Shown here: piece by piece, positions 1-7,126 of the stretch
How the letters are laid out: every line of letters starts with the position of its first letter
How positions within the stretch are numbered: position 1 is the stretch's first letter
Source of the DNA: RUG563 sp964423675
GTDB lineage: Bacteria; Bacillota; Clostridia; Christensenellales; Aristaeellaceae
Assembly: GCA_964423675.1 (NCBI GenBank)
Contig: CAYRFP010000022.1
Span: 1 to 32,238 of the forward strand
Reading direction: 5' to 3'
Length of the DNA stretch: 32,238 nucleotides
Position numbers and translations under genes: made by a program
The notes under the pieces: generated by a model
The model's database searches: none
What the model saw: only the letters and a program-made list of their open reading frames with translations
Told to the model about the DNA's origin: nothing

Positions 1-2
1 GA

Positions 3-740
3 GACACCAACGAAGTAGTCAGAAATAAATCTGACTTCAATCTGCCTGTAAAAAAGGACAGAGATGGAAATTGGAAGCTGCCCAGCGGTTCCTTTGTGCG
101 TGTATGTATGGCAAGTGACTTTTTTGTGGAGGAATCTGACGCATGGAGAAGCGAGGCGTGGGATTTTATTCGCCGCCGTCCCGATGTGACCTTTTCTCTG
201 CTGACAAAGCGGGCGGAACGCATTCAGGATTGTCTGCCCTCTGATTGGGGTGACGGATGGGACAATGTATCCTTTTCTGTATCCTGCGAAAATCAAAAGC
301 GTCTCGAGCAGCGTATGCCGTATCTCCTCGATCTGCCTGCCAAGCACCGCTGGGTCAGTTTAAAGCCTTTCATCGGAGAAGTGGATATTGCCCCCTACCT
401 TGCAACCGGCAAAATCGAAACGGTACTTGCTGGCGGTGAAAACTATTTGGGCTCACGTCCCCTTCACTACGAATGGGTTCAAAAAGTTCACGATGCCTGT
501 GTAGAACACAATGTCCAGCTCATTTTCGGTCAGACCGGAAACATCTTCATCAAGGACGGCAAGGAATATAAGATCCGCAACCGTACTGAACAAATGGTGC
601 AGGCATTGAAAAGCGGGCTGCACTATCCGCCTGTTGACATTGAAAAAGAAGTGGCTGCTATCTATGACCGGAAAAACGTTATGAAAGAAGCGATGGAAGC
701 AAGGCGGAAGCCAAAGGATAGCGATAAATTTCATTGCTAA
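3..740 (+). CDS. DUF5131 (phage Gp37/Gp68-like) family protein, 5'-truncated by window edge
   Basis: The reading frame is open from the first in-frame codon of the window (position 3) to the TAA at 738-740, so the real start lies outside. A GTG at 96 is an internal codon: the codons before it read like the family's conserved N-terminal half (a VRNKSDF stretch, then LPSGSFV just before MASDFF). The visible parts match DUF5131: ASDFFVEE, the SEAWDFI/TFSLLTKR segment, a WVSLKPFIGEVDI segment and a GGENYLGSRPL motif followed by a VHDACVEHNVQLIFGQTGN segment. The family is known from phages and mobile elements and is thought to be radical-SAM-like in fold, with no established reaction. The stop overlaps the start of the next gene, suggesting co-translation. 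The DNA is more AT-rich than the rest of the window, fitting acquired DNA. Family call is good; function is unknown. Confidence 0.8.
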   Translation, partial: DTNEVVRNKSDFNLPVKKDRDGNWKLPSGSFVRVCMASDFFVEESDAWRSEAWDFIRRRPDVTFSLLTKRAERIQDCLPSDWGDGWDNVSFSVSCENQKRLEQRMPYLLDLPAKHRWVSLKPFIGEVDIAPYLATGKIETVLAGGENYLGSRPLHYEWVQKVHDACVEHNVQLIFGQTGNIFIKDGKEYKIRNRTEQMVQALKSGLHYPPVDIEKEVAAIYDRKNVMKEAMEARRKPKDSDKFHC

Positions 741-1165
741 TGGTGTGGACAATTATGGACAAAGAGAAAATTTATGAATTTATAGCAAGGCAAAAAACAT
801 CCTTGATTTCCTCTGTCGATGAAAACGGTTATCCGGCAACCAGAGCATTGATACAACCTGTGCTGATTGAGGGCAACGATATTTATTTTGCCACCTACAC
901 CTCATCGAGAAAGGTAAAACACTATCGCAACAATTCAAAGGCGTGTGTTTATTTCTACGAAAAGGGCAGAAATTTTCAAGGCGTTGAAATCAAAGGTGAT
1001 ATGGCCGTACTTACCGATCAGGCTACAAAAGACCGTTTCTGGAAACCATTTTTCAACCGCTTTTATCGAAAAGGCGTGACGGATCCCGATTATTGTATCT
1101 TGAAGTTTACGGGCTTTGAAGCCGAATGGTTCAGCAGTTTCAAAACAGAAACAGTAAATCTTTGA
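740..1165 (+). CDS. Pyridoxamine 5'-phosphate oxidase (PPOX) family flavin protein
   Basis: A small (141 aa) split-barrel flavin-binding protein of the PPOX / general stress protein 26 kind. The N-terminal pattern (KTSLISSVDENGYPATRAL, then IYFATYTSSRKV and a KACVYFYE strand) is typical of this superfamily, in which FMN or F420/heme-type ligands bind at a dimer interface; the substrate cannot be told from sequence. I take ATG 740, which overlaps the TAA of the previous gene (TAATG), implying translational coupling; an in-frame ATG at 755 and a TTG at 734 are alternatives, and no strong Shine-Dalgarno precedes any of them. The gene is AT-rich and sits between the DUF5131 gene and recombinase debris, so it is probably part of the same acquired segment. 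Confidence 0.8.
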   Translation: MVWTIMDKEKIYEFIARQKTSLISSVDENGYPATRALIQPVLIEGNDIYFATYTSSRKVKHYRNNSKACVYFYEKGRNFQGVEIKGDMAVLTDQATKDRFWKPFFNRFYRKGVTDPDYCILKFTGFEAEWFSSFKTETVNL

Positions 1166-1170
1166 CATGA

Positions 1171-1373
1171 ACAGCTAAGAGATTTATTGAGAAGTTCATC
1201 CAGAAGGCACACAACATGTGGGGCTTGAGAAACTGGACGGCTACGCTTTGCGGGAACTGGTGTCTGTCGTCTATGCGGATGCTCCGGATAAGTCCAGCGG
1301 AAAGCGGGTACAGCACATCCACATCAAGTACGATGGACAGGAGTTCATCCCTCTGGACTGGGAAATGGCGTGA
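1171..1373 (+). pseudogene. Remnant of serine site-specific recombinase C-terminus (DUF4368)
   Basis: Positions 1233-1373, in the frame that ends at TGA 1371-1373, encode a strikingly conserved C-terminal signature of large serine recombinases from Clostridia mobile elements: LDGYALRELV, then APDKSSGKR, QHIHIKYDG and FIPL. The preceding stretch 1171-1227 carries the matching upstream part (AKRFIEKFIQKAHNMWGL) but in another frame, so a frameshift near 1220-1235 separates the two; stops at 1168 (frame of the first part) and 1188 (frame of the second) close both. No resolvase catalytic domain precedes it, as the PPOX gene occupies that space. This is therefore a truncated, frameshifted relic. 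Large serine recombinases normally sit at one end of their element, so an old integration boundary may lie just downstream. The match is by recalled motif, not by search. Confidence 0.7.
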
Positions 1374-1513
1374 CTTTCATCTCGCCGTCCCTTGAAAACA
1401 CAAGATTTTTACCATTCTGTAATTGACGGTTTCACGACCATCCAGCATTGCAACGGAGCATTTTTGCTAGAAAAAGAAATTGTATACAGATTGTTTTTTC
1501 GTTTTCAGGGGGC

Positions 1514-1542
1514 TTGACACCGGGGAAAAGGAGGAATATAAT
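1514..1542 (+). promoter_or_regulatory. SigA-type promoter of the T-box/ABC importer operon
   Basis: Consensus TTGACA at 1514-1519 and consensus TATAAT at 1537-1542 are separated by 17 bases. Transcription should begin near 1549, right where the T-box leader structure starts. Between the recombinase relic (1373) and this promoter I see no gene or other clear signal. Confidence 0.9.
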
Positions 1543-1548
1543 CATGCC

Positions 1549-1820
1549 ATCCAAAGGTGATGACCGGGAAAAATGCTTGCCGGTGCGACCCTTCCAGAGA
1601 GCCTCGGGTTGGTGGAACGAGGTAGGGCGTGGCAAAGCGATACATCCCGAGAGCCGCAGCGGGAACAGCGAAAGCTCAGTAGCGCTTGCCGGGTTTCTCC
1701 CGTTATAGAGAAGGGCAATGATGGTTGCCTGCTGAGGCTCCGTTTTCGGGGCGAACATGAGGTGGTACCGCGGATGCTTGTTCATCCGCCCTCTGCAAAA
1801 TGCTGAGGGCGGATTTTTGT
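1549..1820 (+). promoter_or_regulatory. T-box leader (riboswitch), specifier read as UAC (Tyr)
   Basis: The conserved T-box core GGTGGTACCGCG lies at 1761-1772. Stem I is visible: a lower helix CGGGA (about 1565-1569) pairs with TCCCG at 1645-1649, an upper helix GCTTGCC pairs with GGCAAAGC, and the distal arm carries AGAGAG, a CCTCG/CGAGG stem and a GGTGGAA loop. By the layout seen in T-boxes (codon, then a purine, then the 3' strand of the lower helix), the specifier is TAC at 1641-1643 followed by A and TCCC; the same rule gives ACC in the thrS leader of this window, which is correct. Uncharged tRNA-Tyr would thus stabilise the antiterminator. A terminator follows at 1785-1819. T-box identity is near certain; codon identity is an inference, with a UGG at 1630-1632 rejected because it falls inside a helix. 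Confidence 0.92.
1785..1819 (+). terminator. T-box-controlled intrinsic terminator
   Basis: ATCCGCCCTC at 1784-1793 pairs with GAGGGCGGAT at 1805-1814, followed directly by a run of T. The 5' arm overlaps the sequence following the T-box core, so terminator and antiterminator are mutually exclusive in the usual way. Confidence 0.9.
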
Positions 1821-1911
1821 TTCTGCGGCGGGCAGCAATTCATTGCCAGCGCAAATGCCATAACCGGCGATTTCGCCGTTATGAATTTTCCTTATATAGG
1901 AGGGTATATCC

Positions 1912-2877
1912 ATGAAAAAGCTGATTGCAATGATTCTTTCTCTGGCGCTGGTTCTTTGCTGCGGCCTTGCTTATGCGGAAGACAAGCCGATTATTGGCAT
2001 TATCCAGCAGATGGACCATGTGGCGCTGAACGCTGCCCGGGATGGCTTTATTCAGGCACTGAAGGATAATGGATTTGTTGATGGCGAAAACATTGTTTTG
2101 GATATTCAGAATGGCCAGGGCGACCAATCCAATCTTTCCACGATTGCAGATCGGTTCGTAGCGGAGGATGCGGATCTGGTATTGGCTATTGCTACCACGG
2201 CAGCCACAACCATGGCCGGAAAAACTGCGGATATTCCGATTTTGGGCACGGCGATTACAGATTATGAAGAGCCCAAGCTGGTAAAGAGCAATGAGGAACC
2301 CGGGTGGAACATTTCCGGCACATCGGATATGAACCCCGTTTCTGCACAGATTGATCTTCTTAAGACGCTGGTTCCTGATTGCGAAACGGTGGGTGTGCTG
2401 TATACCTCTGGCGAAATGAACTCCGTGCTCCAGGCGAAAATGGCGAAGGAAGCCATTGAAGAAAAGGGCATGAAGTATGTGGAAGTGACGCTTACAAACA
2501 CCAACGATGTGCAGCAGGCGGTGCAGAAGATCGTGGGCATGTGCGATGCGATTTACCTGCCTACGGACAACGTGCTTGCTTCCTCCATGCCGATTGTATA
2601 CGGCGTGTCGGTAGAAAACAAGGTTCCCGTGATTTGTGGCGAATCCGGCATGGTGGATTCTGGCGGGCTGGCAACGCTGGGCATCAGCTACTCTGAACTG
2701 GGATACCAGACGGGCCTGATGGCTGTGGAAATCCTGGGCGGCGCGGACATTTCTAAGATGCCTGTGAAGTTTATCACGGAAGGCTTTGAATACTCCATTA
2801 ACAAGACCGTGGCGGATGAGCTAGGTCTGGAAATTCCGGAAGACCTGCTGCCCTACGCTTTTGAAATGAGCAAGTAA
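1912..2877 (+). CDS. ABC transporter substrate-binding protein, TrpX/PF04392 type
   Basis: A 321-residue secreted solute-binding protein. An AGGAGG site at 1899-1904 supports ATG 1912. The N-terminus is a signal peptide (KK, hydrophobic core, then AYA|ED near residue 22); cysteines in the core do not form a good lipobox, so cleavage by type I signal peptidase is as likely as lipidation. The mature part starts with the family's IIGIIQQMDHVALNAARDGFIQAL block and holds two periplasmic-binding-fold lobes, including VLAIATTAAT, GVLYTSGEMNS and IYLPTDN. This is the PF04392 family, whose T-box-regulated members (TrpX) import tryptophan. It heads a three-gene importer with its permease and ATPase. 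Because the leader appears to read UAC, tyrosine or a tyrosine precursor is a plausible ligand here; that is inference. Confidence 0.88.
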   Translation: MKKLIAMILSLALVLCCGLAYAEDKPIIGIIQQMDHVALNAARDGFIQALKDNGFVDGENIVLDIQNGQGDQSNLSTIADRFVAEDADLVLAIATTAATTMAGKTADIPILGTAITDYEEPKLVKSNEEPGWNISGTSDMNPVSAQIDLLKTLVPDCETVGVLYTSGEMNSVLQAKMAKEAIEEKGMKYVEVTLTNTNDVQQAVQKIVGMCDAIYLPTDNVLASSMPIVYGVSVENKVPVICGESGMVDSGGLATLGISYSELGYQTGLMAVEILGGADISKMPVKFITEGFEYSINKTVADELGLEIPEDLLPYAFEMSK

Positions 2878-2887
2878 AGCGGAATAA

Positions 2888-2919
2888 GGGGCTGCTCGTT
2901 TAGCAAAATGGGCGGCCCC
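2888..2919 (+). other. Intercistronic RNA hairpin between binding protein and permease genes
   Basis: GGGGCTGCTC at 2888-2897 can pair over ten positions (two G-U) with GGGCGGCCCC at 2910-2919, with a 12-base loop. No T-tract follows, so full termination is unlikely; in importer operons such a stem often protects the upstream mRNA, giving more binding protein than membrane components. That role is inferred. Confidence 0.65.
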
Positions 2920-2969
2920 ATCGTTCTCCCTATCAAGCTGATCCAATCAAAAAAGGATGGAAGAGAAGC

Positions 2970-3866
2970 ATGCAAGTAGTATTAGGCGCTGTATCCCTGG
3001 GGTTGCTATGGACGATCATGACCATCGGAACATACATTTCTTTCCGTGTGCTGGACATTGCGGATATGTCCGTGGAAGGGTCGTTGCCGTTGGGAGCGGC
3101 AGTGGCCTGCACGATGATCGCGGGGGGCAGCAGCCCCTATCTTGCATCGCTTCTGGCCCTGCTGGCCGGATGCCTGGCAGGGCTATGCACCGGGCTTTTG
3201 CATACCAAGCTGAAGATTCCGGCTCTTCTTTCCGGGATTCTGACCATGATTTCGCTGTGGTCGATCAATCTGCATGTAATGGGCGACCGACCGAATATCT
3301 CCATTCTTCGGATGCCCACTGTGTTTCAGCCGCTGGAAGACCTGGGGTTGGATAAAAACACATCGATTATTGTGGTGGGAGCGCTGTGTGTGGCGGCGTT
3401 GATCGCCCTGCTTTATTGGTTTTTCGGAACGGAACTGGGCTCTGCCATCCGCGCAACGGGCAATAACCAGCGCATGGTTCGCGCGCAGGGCGTAGATACG
3501 GATTGGATGAAGATCGTCGGCCTGATGCTCAGTAACGGGCTGGTGGGCCTTAGCGGCGCGCTGATTGCGCAAAGCCAGAATTATGCCGATGTGCAGATGG
3601 GCACGGGCAGCATTGTGATCGGCCTGGCCTCGCTGATTATTGGCGAAGTGCTCTTTGGCCGGCGGGGATTCATGTCGCGGCTGATTTCGCTGGCATTGGG
3701 CGCAGTGGTATACCGCCTGATTATCGCACTGGTGCTGGAGTTGGGCATGCCCAGCAACGATTTGAAGCTTTTTACTGCGATTACCGTGGCACTGGCGCTG
3801 TGGCTGCCCCAGGGAAAAGAGCTGTTGCATACCCTGAAAAAATCCTGTGCAAAGGAGAAAGCCTGA
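2970..3866 (+). CDS. ABC transporter permease (BPD_transp_2 family, TrpY-like)
   Basis: A 298-residue integral membrane protein with about eight to nine hydrophobic segments. It belongs to the branched-chain/ribose-type permease superfamily (PF02653), seen in LDIADMSVEGSLPLGAA, the AIRATGNNQRMVRAQGVDT loop (the coupling loop that touches the ATPase) and a glycine-rich SNGLVGLSGALIAQSQ segment. It forms the membrane channel for the preceding binding protein. ATG 2970 follows AAAGGATGG at roughly 2950-2958, and the protein begins directly with a membrane segment. It is separated from the binding protein gene by 92 bases that contain a hairpin, and followed at two-base distance by the ATPase gene. 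Confidence 0.9.
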   Translation: MQVVLGAVSLGLLWTIMTIGTYISFRVLDIADMSVEGSLPLGAAVACTMIAGGSSPYLASLLALLAGCLAGLCTGLLHTKLKIPALLSGILTMISLWSINLHVMGDRPNISILRMPTVFQPLEDLGLDKNTSIIVVGALCVAALIALLYWFFGTELGSAIRATGNNQRMVRAQGVDTDWMKIVGLMLSNGLVGLSGALIAQSQNYADVQMGTGSIVIGLASLIIGEVLFGRRGFMSRLISLALGAVVYRLIIALVLELGMPSNDLKLFTAITVALALWLPQGKELLHTLKKSCAKEKA

Positions 3867-3867
3867 C

Positions 3868-4662
3868 ATGCTGCAAATTACTGGGCTGAAAAAGGTCTTT
3901 AATCCCGGAACGATTAACGAAAAGGTTGCCCTGTCTGGCGTGGAATTATCCCTGAAGGCCGGTGATTTTGTGACCGTCATCGGCGGAAACGGCGCGGGAA
4001 AATCCACGCTCCTCAACAGCGTGGCGGGCGTATTCCCAGTGGACGAAGGGCATATTATGCTGGACGGGCAGGATGTGACCCGTCTGCCTGAGCATAAGCG
4101 CGCGACATTTCTGGGCCGGGTGTTTCAGGATCCGATGATGGGCACGGCGGCTGATATGAATATTGAGGAAAATTTGGCGCTGGCATATCGTCGCGGCAGC
4201 CCGCGTGGGCTGAAATGGGGCGTAAGCAACGCAGAACGGGAAAAGTATCGGGCAATTCTGAGCCAATTGGAGTTGGGCCTGGAAGATCGGATGACCGATA
4301 AGGTGGGGCTGCTCTCCGGCGGCCAGCGCCAGGCGCTGACGCTGGTCATGGCTACGCTGAAAAAGCCCAAGCTTTTGCTGCTGGATGAGCACACCGCTGC
4401 TTTGGATCCCAAGACGGCAGAAAAAGTGCTGCGGCTGACACAAAAACTCATCGCTGAGGATCATCTGACAGCGCTGATGGTAACCCATAATATGAGCGAT
4501 GCTATCCGGCTGGGGAATAAGCTGATAATGATGAACGAGGGGCGCATCGCTGTGGAAATCGAGGGCGAAAAAAAGCAGGGGCTGCGACGGGAGGAACTGG
4601 TGGCGCTGTTTGAATCCGCCAGCGGCGATAAACTGGAAAACGACCGGATGCTGCTATCCTAA
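3868..4662 (+). CDS. ABC transporter ATP-binding protein (TrpP-like partner)
   Basis: A 264-residue ABC ATPase that powers the importer. Visible motifs are Walker A GGNGAGKST (about residues 37-45), a Q-loop near VFQDPMMGT, the signature LSGGQRQ (about 150), Walker B LLLLDEHTAAL and the switch histidine in VTHNM. In Walker B the usual D-E-P is D-E-H, a feature shared by this subfamily. I choose ATG 3868, which has AAAGGAG at 3850-3856 and starts just after the permease stop; an earlier in-frame start at 3847 lies inside the permease gene. Operon continuity and shared family make the pairing with the two upstream genes secure; substrate is unproven. Confidence 0.92.
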   Translation: MLQITGLKKVFNPGTINEKVALSGVELSLKAGDFVTVIGGNGAGKSTLLNSVAGVFPVDEGHIMLDGQDVTRLPEHKRATFLGRVFQDPMMGTAADMNIEENLALAYRRGSPRGLKWGVSNAEREKYRAILSQLELGLEDRMTDKVGLLSGGQRQALTLVMATLKKPKLLLLDEHTAALDPKTAEKVLRLTQKLIAEDHLTALMVTHNMSDAIRLGNKLIMMNEGRIAVEIEGEKKQGLRREELVALFESASGDKLENDRMLLS

Positions 4663-4681
4663 CCATTTTTTCTTCAAAAAT

Positions 4682-4725
4682 AAATCCGCAGGCTTAAACC
4701 GCTGCCTGCGGATTTTTGTTTTTTT
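4682..4725. terminator. Bidirectional intrinsic terminator between importer operon and isomerase-like gene
   Basis: AAATCCGCAGGC at 4682-4693 pairs with GCCTGCGGATTT at 4704-4715. A T-rich tract follows on the plus strand (4713-4725), and on the minus strand the stem is followed by ATTTTTG, so it can end transcription from both convergent genes. Confidence 0.88.
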
Positions 4726-5539
4726 AAATGTGCGAACGGATGAAATCAAAGGTACGGTTCAAGTCGTCGCAGTGGATCACGCCGTCTGGCAGGAAGGATG
4801 TAGCTTCCACAGTGTAATCCCCCTGATAGCCTACCGTGGGCAGAAAAGCAAAAAACTTCTCAAAGTCCACATCGCCCTGGCCGATATGAAGTGTGCGCAG
4901 AGAAGGCCAATCCAAGTATCCGCCATGATAATCGTTTACATGCAAATGGCGGATTGCGCCTTGCCAAAGCCAGGCGTTTTCCTTTTCATAGAGTTGATCT
5001 ATTTGCCGATGAAATGCGGCCATTTTTGTGTCCAGCGTCAGGCGAACATCCGGATTCAATTGGTACAGTTGCCGCCAATGCGTCATGGGATCGTCGTGAT
5101 TGCACACAACGTTTTCGATCATCAATTCAATTCCGTGCTTGTTCGCCTGCTTTAAAAGCAGGGGATAGGCTTCAAGATTATTCTCTATGTGCTGATCGGA
5201 GGTTAATCCATCCCATAAGTGCAGAACCATCCGCCGTGCGCCCAGATAAACGGCAAGCTGGCAATTTTCCTCGAATTGCCGGAAGGCTTCCGCCCAATCG
5301 TCGGGGCCACGCAGGCTCAGCTTTTCGCCGATATGCTTCTCGCAGTGCCATAAAGGAATGGGAATGCACAGGTTGGACAGAAACGATGCCACCTGATCGA
5401 TCTGATCGTACCAGACACTGTAAAACATAAATTCGTAGCCATCGCACCGCAGCTTGTCCACGCAATCGGCCAGAAGACGATAATTCCGTCCGTTCGGTAT
5501 GCCGAAAAGCGCGCCAGTGGAACAGATGATCTGCCGCAT
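4724..5539 (-). CDS. Sugar phosphate isomerase/epimerase-like TIM-barrel protein
   Basis: A 271-residue protein of the xylose-isomerase-like TIM barrel / AP endonuclease 2 superfamily (PF01261). The metal-site pattern is visible in order: an ENVV glutamate, LTLDTK aspartate, HLHVND histidines and a VEAT glutamate near the C-terminus. Such proteins isomerise or epimerise sugars or inositols, or cut DNA; nothing here fixes the substrate, but the DNA-repair type (endonuclease IV) motifs are not obvious. The open frame extends to 5644, but an extended -10 promoter at 5570-5579 puts the transcript start near 5562, so ATG 5539, with GGGGG eight to twelve bases upstream, is the likely start. It stands alone between an importer and a divergently transcribed MATE gene. 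Confidence 0.75.
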   Translation of the reverse strand: MRQIICSTGALFGIPNGRNYRLLADCVDKLRCDGYEFMFYSVWYDQIDQVASFLSNLCIPIPLWHCEKHIGEKLSLRGPDDWAEAFRQFEENCQLAVYLGARRMVLHLWDGLTSDQHIENNLEAYPLLLKQANKHGIELMIENVVCNHDDPMTHWRQLYQLNPDVRLTLDTKMAAFHRQIDQLYEKENAWLWQGAIRHLHVNDYHGGYLDWPSLRTLHIGQGDVDFEKFFAFLPTVGYQGDYTVEATSFLPDGVIHCDDLNRTFDFIRSHI

Positions 5540-5569
5540 AAAATTGCCCCCATCCCGTAGTTTCATCCC

Positions 5570-5579
5570 AGTATACCAC
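5570..5579 (-). promoter_or_regulatory. Extended -10 promoter of the isomerase-like gene
   Basis: On the minus strand TGGTATACT reads as TG-N-TATACT; the -35 region is poor. A transcript start near 5562 gives a short leader to ATG 5539 and excludes the upstream in-frame ATGs. Confidence 0.6.
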
Positions 5580-5659
5580 GATTGGATGCAAAAAGAAAGG
5601 AGACGGGGAGAAAACAGCGAAAAAAGCGGAAATGGCTCCTTCATGTCATCAAATTACAA

Positions 5660-5688
5660 TTGAAGAAAGGCGAACACTGGTGTATAAT
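5660..5688 (+). promoter_or_regulatory. SigA-type promoter of the MATE gene
   Basis: TTGAAG at 5660-5665 and TATAAT at 5683-5688 with a 17-base spacer. The expected transcript start near 5695 leaves about 35 bases before ATG 5730. Confidence 0.82.
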
Positions 5689-5729
5689 GTTATTTAGTGG
5701 GATTTATAAGAAAGCGAGGTGTGCAGAAA

Positions 5730-7073
5730 ATGTTTACCAGGAAGCAAGTTTGGGCGCTGCTGCTTCCGCTGATGGCAGAGCAGGTGCTCAACGCCATGAT
5801 GGGCTCGGCCGATACTATGATGGTCAGCAACGCTGGCTCGGCCGCCATTTCGGCGGTATCACTAGTTGATTCAATTAACATGATGATCATTCAGGTGTTT
5901 TCTGCCATGGCGACGGGAGGCACTATCGTCTGTGCACAGTATCTGGGCGCAGACAAGAAAAAAGAAGCCAATCGGGCTGGCGGGCAGCTGATTCTGACGG
6001 TGCTGGTGCTGTCTGTGGCCATTGCGGCTGCTTTTGTTGCGCTGCGCTGGCCTCTGCTGCATCTGATCTTTGGAGCGATTGAGCCTGCTGTTATGGAAAA
6101 TGCGGGCATCTATTTCTTGATTACTACGCTCTCTTATCCCTTTATTGCGCTCAATAACGCCGGGGCAGCGCTGTTTCGGGTGGATGGTAATTCCAAGCTG
6201 CCGCTGCTTGTGTCCATAGGCTGCAATTTAGTAAACGTTGCCGGAAACGCTTTTCTGATTTTTGTGCTGCACATGGGTGCGGCGGGTGCTGCACTGGCCA
6301 CCCTGGTTTCCCGGGCGCTGAGCGCAATCATTATTCTATGTCTTCTGCGCCGCAACAAACAAACCATCGTGGTGCGCAATTACGGGCGCATCCGCCCGGA
6401 TATGCAGATGATTCGCCGGATATTGTCTGTGGGCGTACCCACAGGCGTGGAAAATGGGATGTTCCAATTCGGCAAGCTGGCTATCCAATCTACTGTCTCC
6501 ACCATGTCTACCATGGCGATTGCAGCACAGGCGATGGCCTCGACGATGGAAGGCTGTTCCAGCTGTATTCCCTCTGGTATTGGCTTGGGCATGATGACTA
6601 TCGTGGGCCAATGTATTGGCGCTGGCCGTGTTGACGAGGCCAAGCGCTATATCAAGAAACTCTCACTTTACGGTGCATTGGGCATTTTGCTAATTTGCAT
6701 ATTGGAAGCGGTGCTGGTGGGGCCGATTACGGTGCTGGGTGGCATGGAGCCGGAAGCAGCGGAATTGACTATACAATTGACTCGCTTGATCTGCATAGTG
6801 AAGCCTATTCTGTGGCCGCCGTCGTTTATGCCGGGCTATGGCATGCGGGCGGCGGGAGACGTGCGCTTCTCCATGCTGGTGGCTACTGCGACCATGTGGC
6901 TTTGCCGGGTGATGGTTACGATTCTGCTAGTGCGCCTGTTCCATATGGGGCCGCTGGCTGTATGGCTGGGCATGTTCAGCGATTGGTTTGTGCGTTCGCT
7001 GATTTTCCCAATGCGTTTTCGAAACAACAAATGGATTCACCGGCGGATAACAGAAGATCCGGCGCAAACATAA
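5730..7073 (+). CDS. MATE family efflux transporter
   Basis: A 447-residue membrane protein with about twelve hydrophobic segments in two homologous halves, the MATE layout (PF01554 twice). Typical parts are LPLMAEQVLNAMMGSADTMMVS at the N-terminus, AMATGGTIVCAQYLGADKK, and SVGVPTGVENGMFQFGKL opening the second half. MATE pumps expel drugs or metabolites by sodium or proton exchange; substrate cannot be predicted. An in-frame GTG at 5697 lies almost on the transcript start of the promoter at 5660-5688, so ATG 5730 with GAGGTG upstream is preferred. It is a single-gene unit with its own promoter and a shared downstream terminator. Confidence 0.92.
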   Translation: MFTRKQVWALLLPLMAEQVLNAMMGSADTMMVSNAGSAAISAVSLVDSINMMIIQVFSAMATGGTIVCAQYLGADKKKEANRAGGQLILTVLVLSVAIAAAFVALRWPLLHLIFGAIEPAVMENAGIYFLITTLSYPFIALNNAGAALFRVDGNSKLPLLVSIGCNLVNVAGNAFLIFVLHMGAAGAALATLVSRALSAIIILCLLRRNKQTIVVRNYGRIRPDMQMIRRILSVGVPTGVENGMFQFGKLAIQSTVSTMSTMAIAAQAMASTMEGCSSCIPSGIGLGMMTIVGQCIGAGRVDEAKRYIKKLSLYGALGILLICILEAVLVGPITVLGGMEPEAAELTIQLTRLICIVKPILWPPSFMPGYGMRAAGDVRFSMLVATATMWLCRVMVTILLVRLFHMGPLAVWLGMFSDWFVRSLIFPMRFRNNKWIHRRITEDPAQT

Positions 7074-7079
7074 GTAAAA

Positions 7080-7115
7080 CCCCCGGCCGTAGTTTCCTGG
7101 CCGGGGGCTTGCTTT
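7080..7115. terminator. GC-rich terminator between MATE and SH3b genes
   Basis: CCCCCGGCC at 7080-7088 pairs perfectly with GGCCGGGGG at 7099-7107; a T-containing tail (CTTGCTTTT) follows on the plus strand. It also lies just past the minus-strand SH3b gene and could serve both, the plus strand more clearly. Confidence 0.82.
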
Positions 7116-7126
7116 TAATTATGCGA

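Noticed and set aside
1630..1632. UGG triplet as a tryptophan specifier in the first T-box
   Set aside because: It falls in the helix next to the specifier loop, not at the codon position fixed by the lower Stem I helix; UAC at 1641-1643 fits better.
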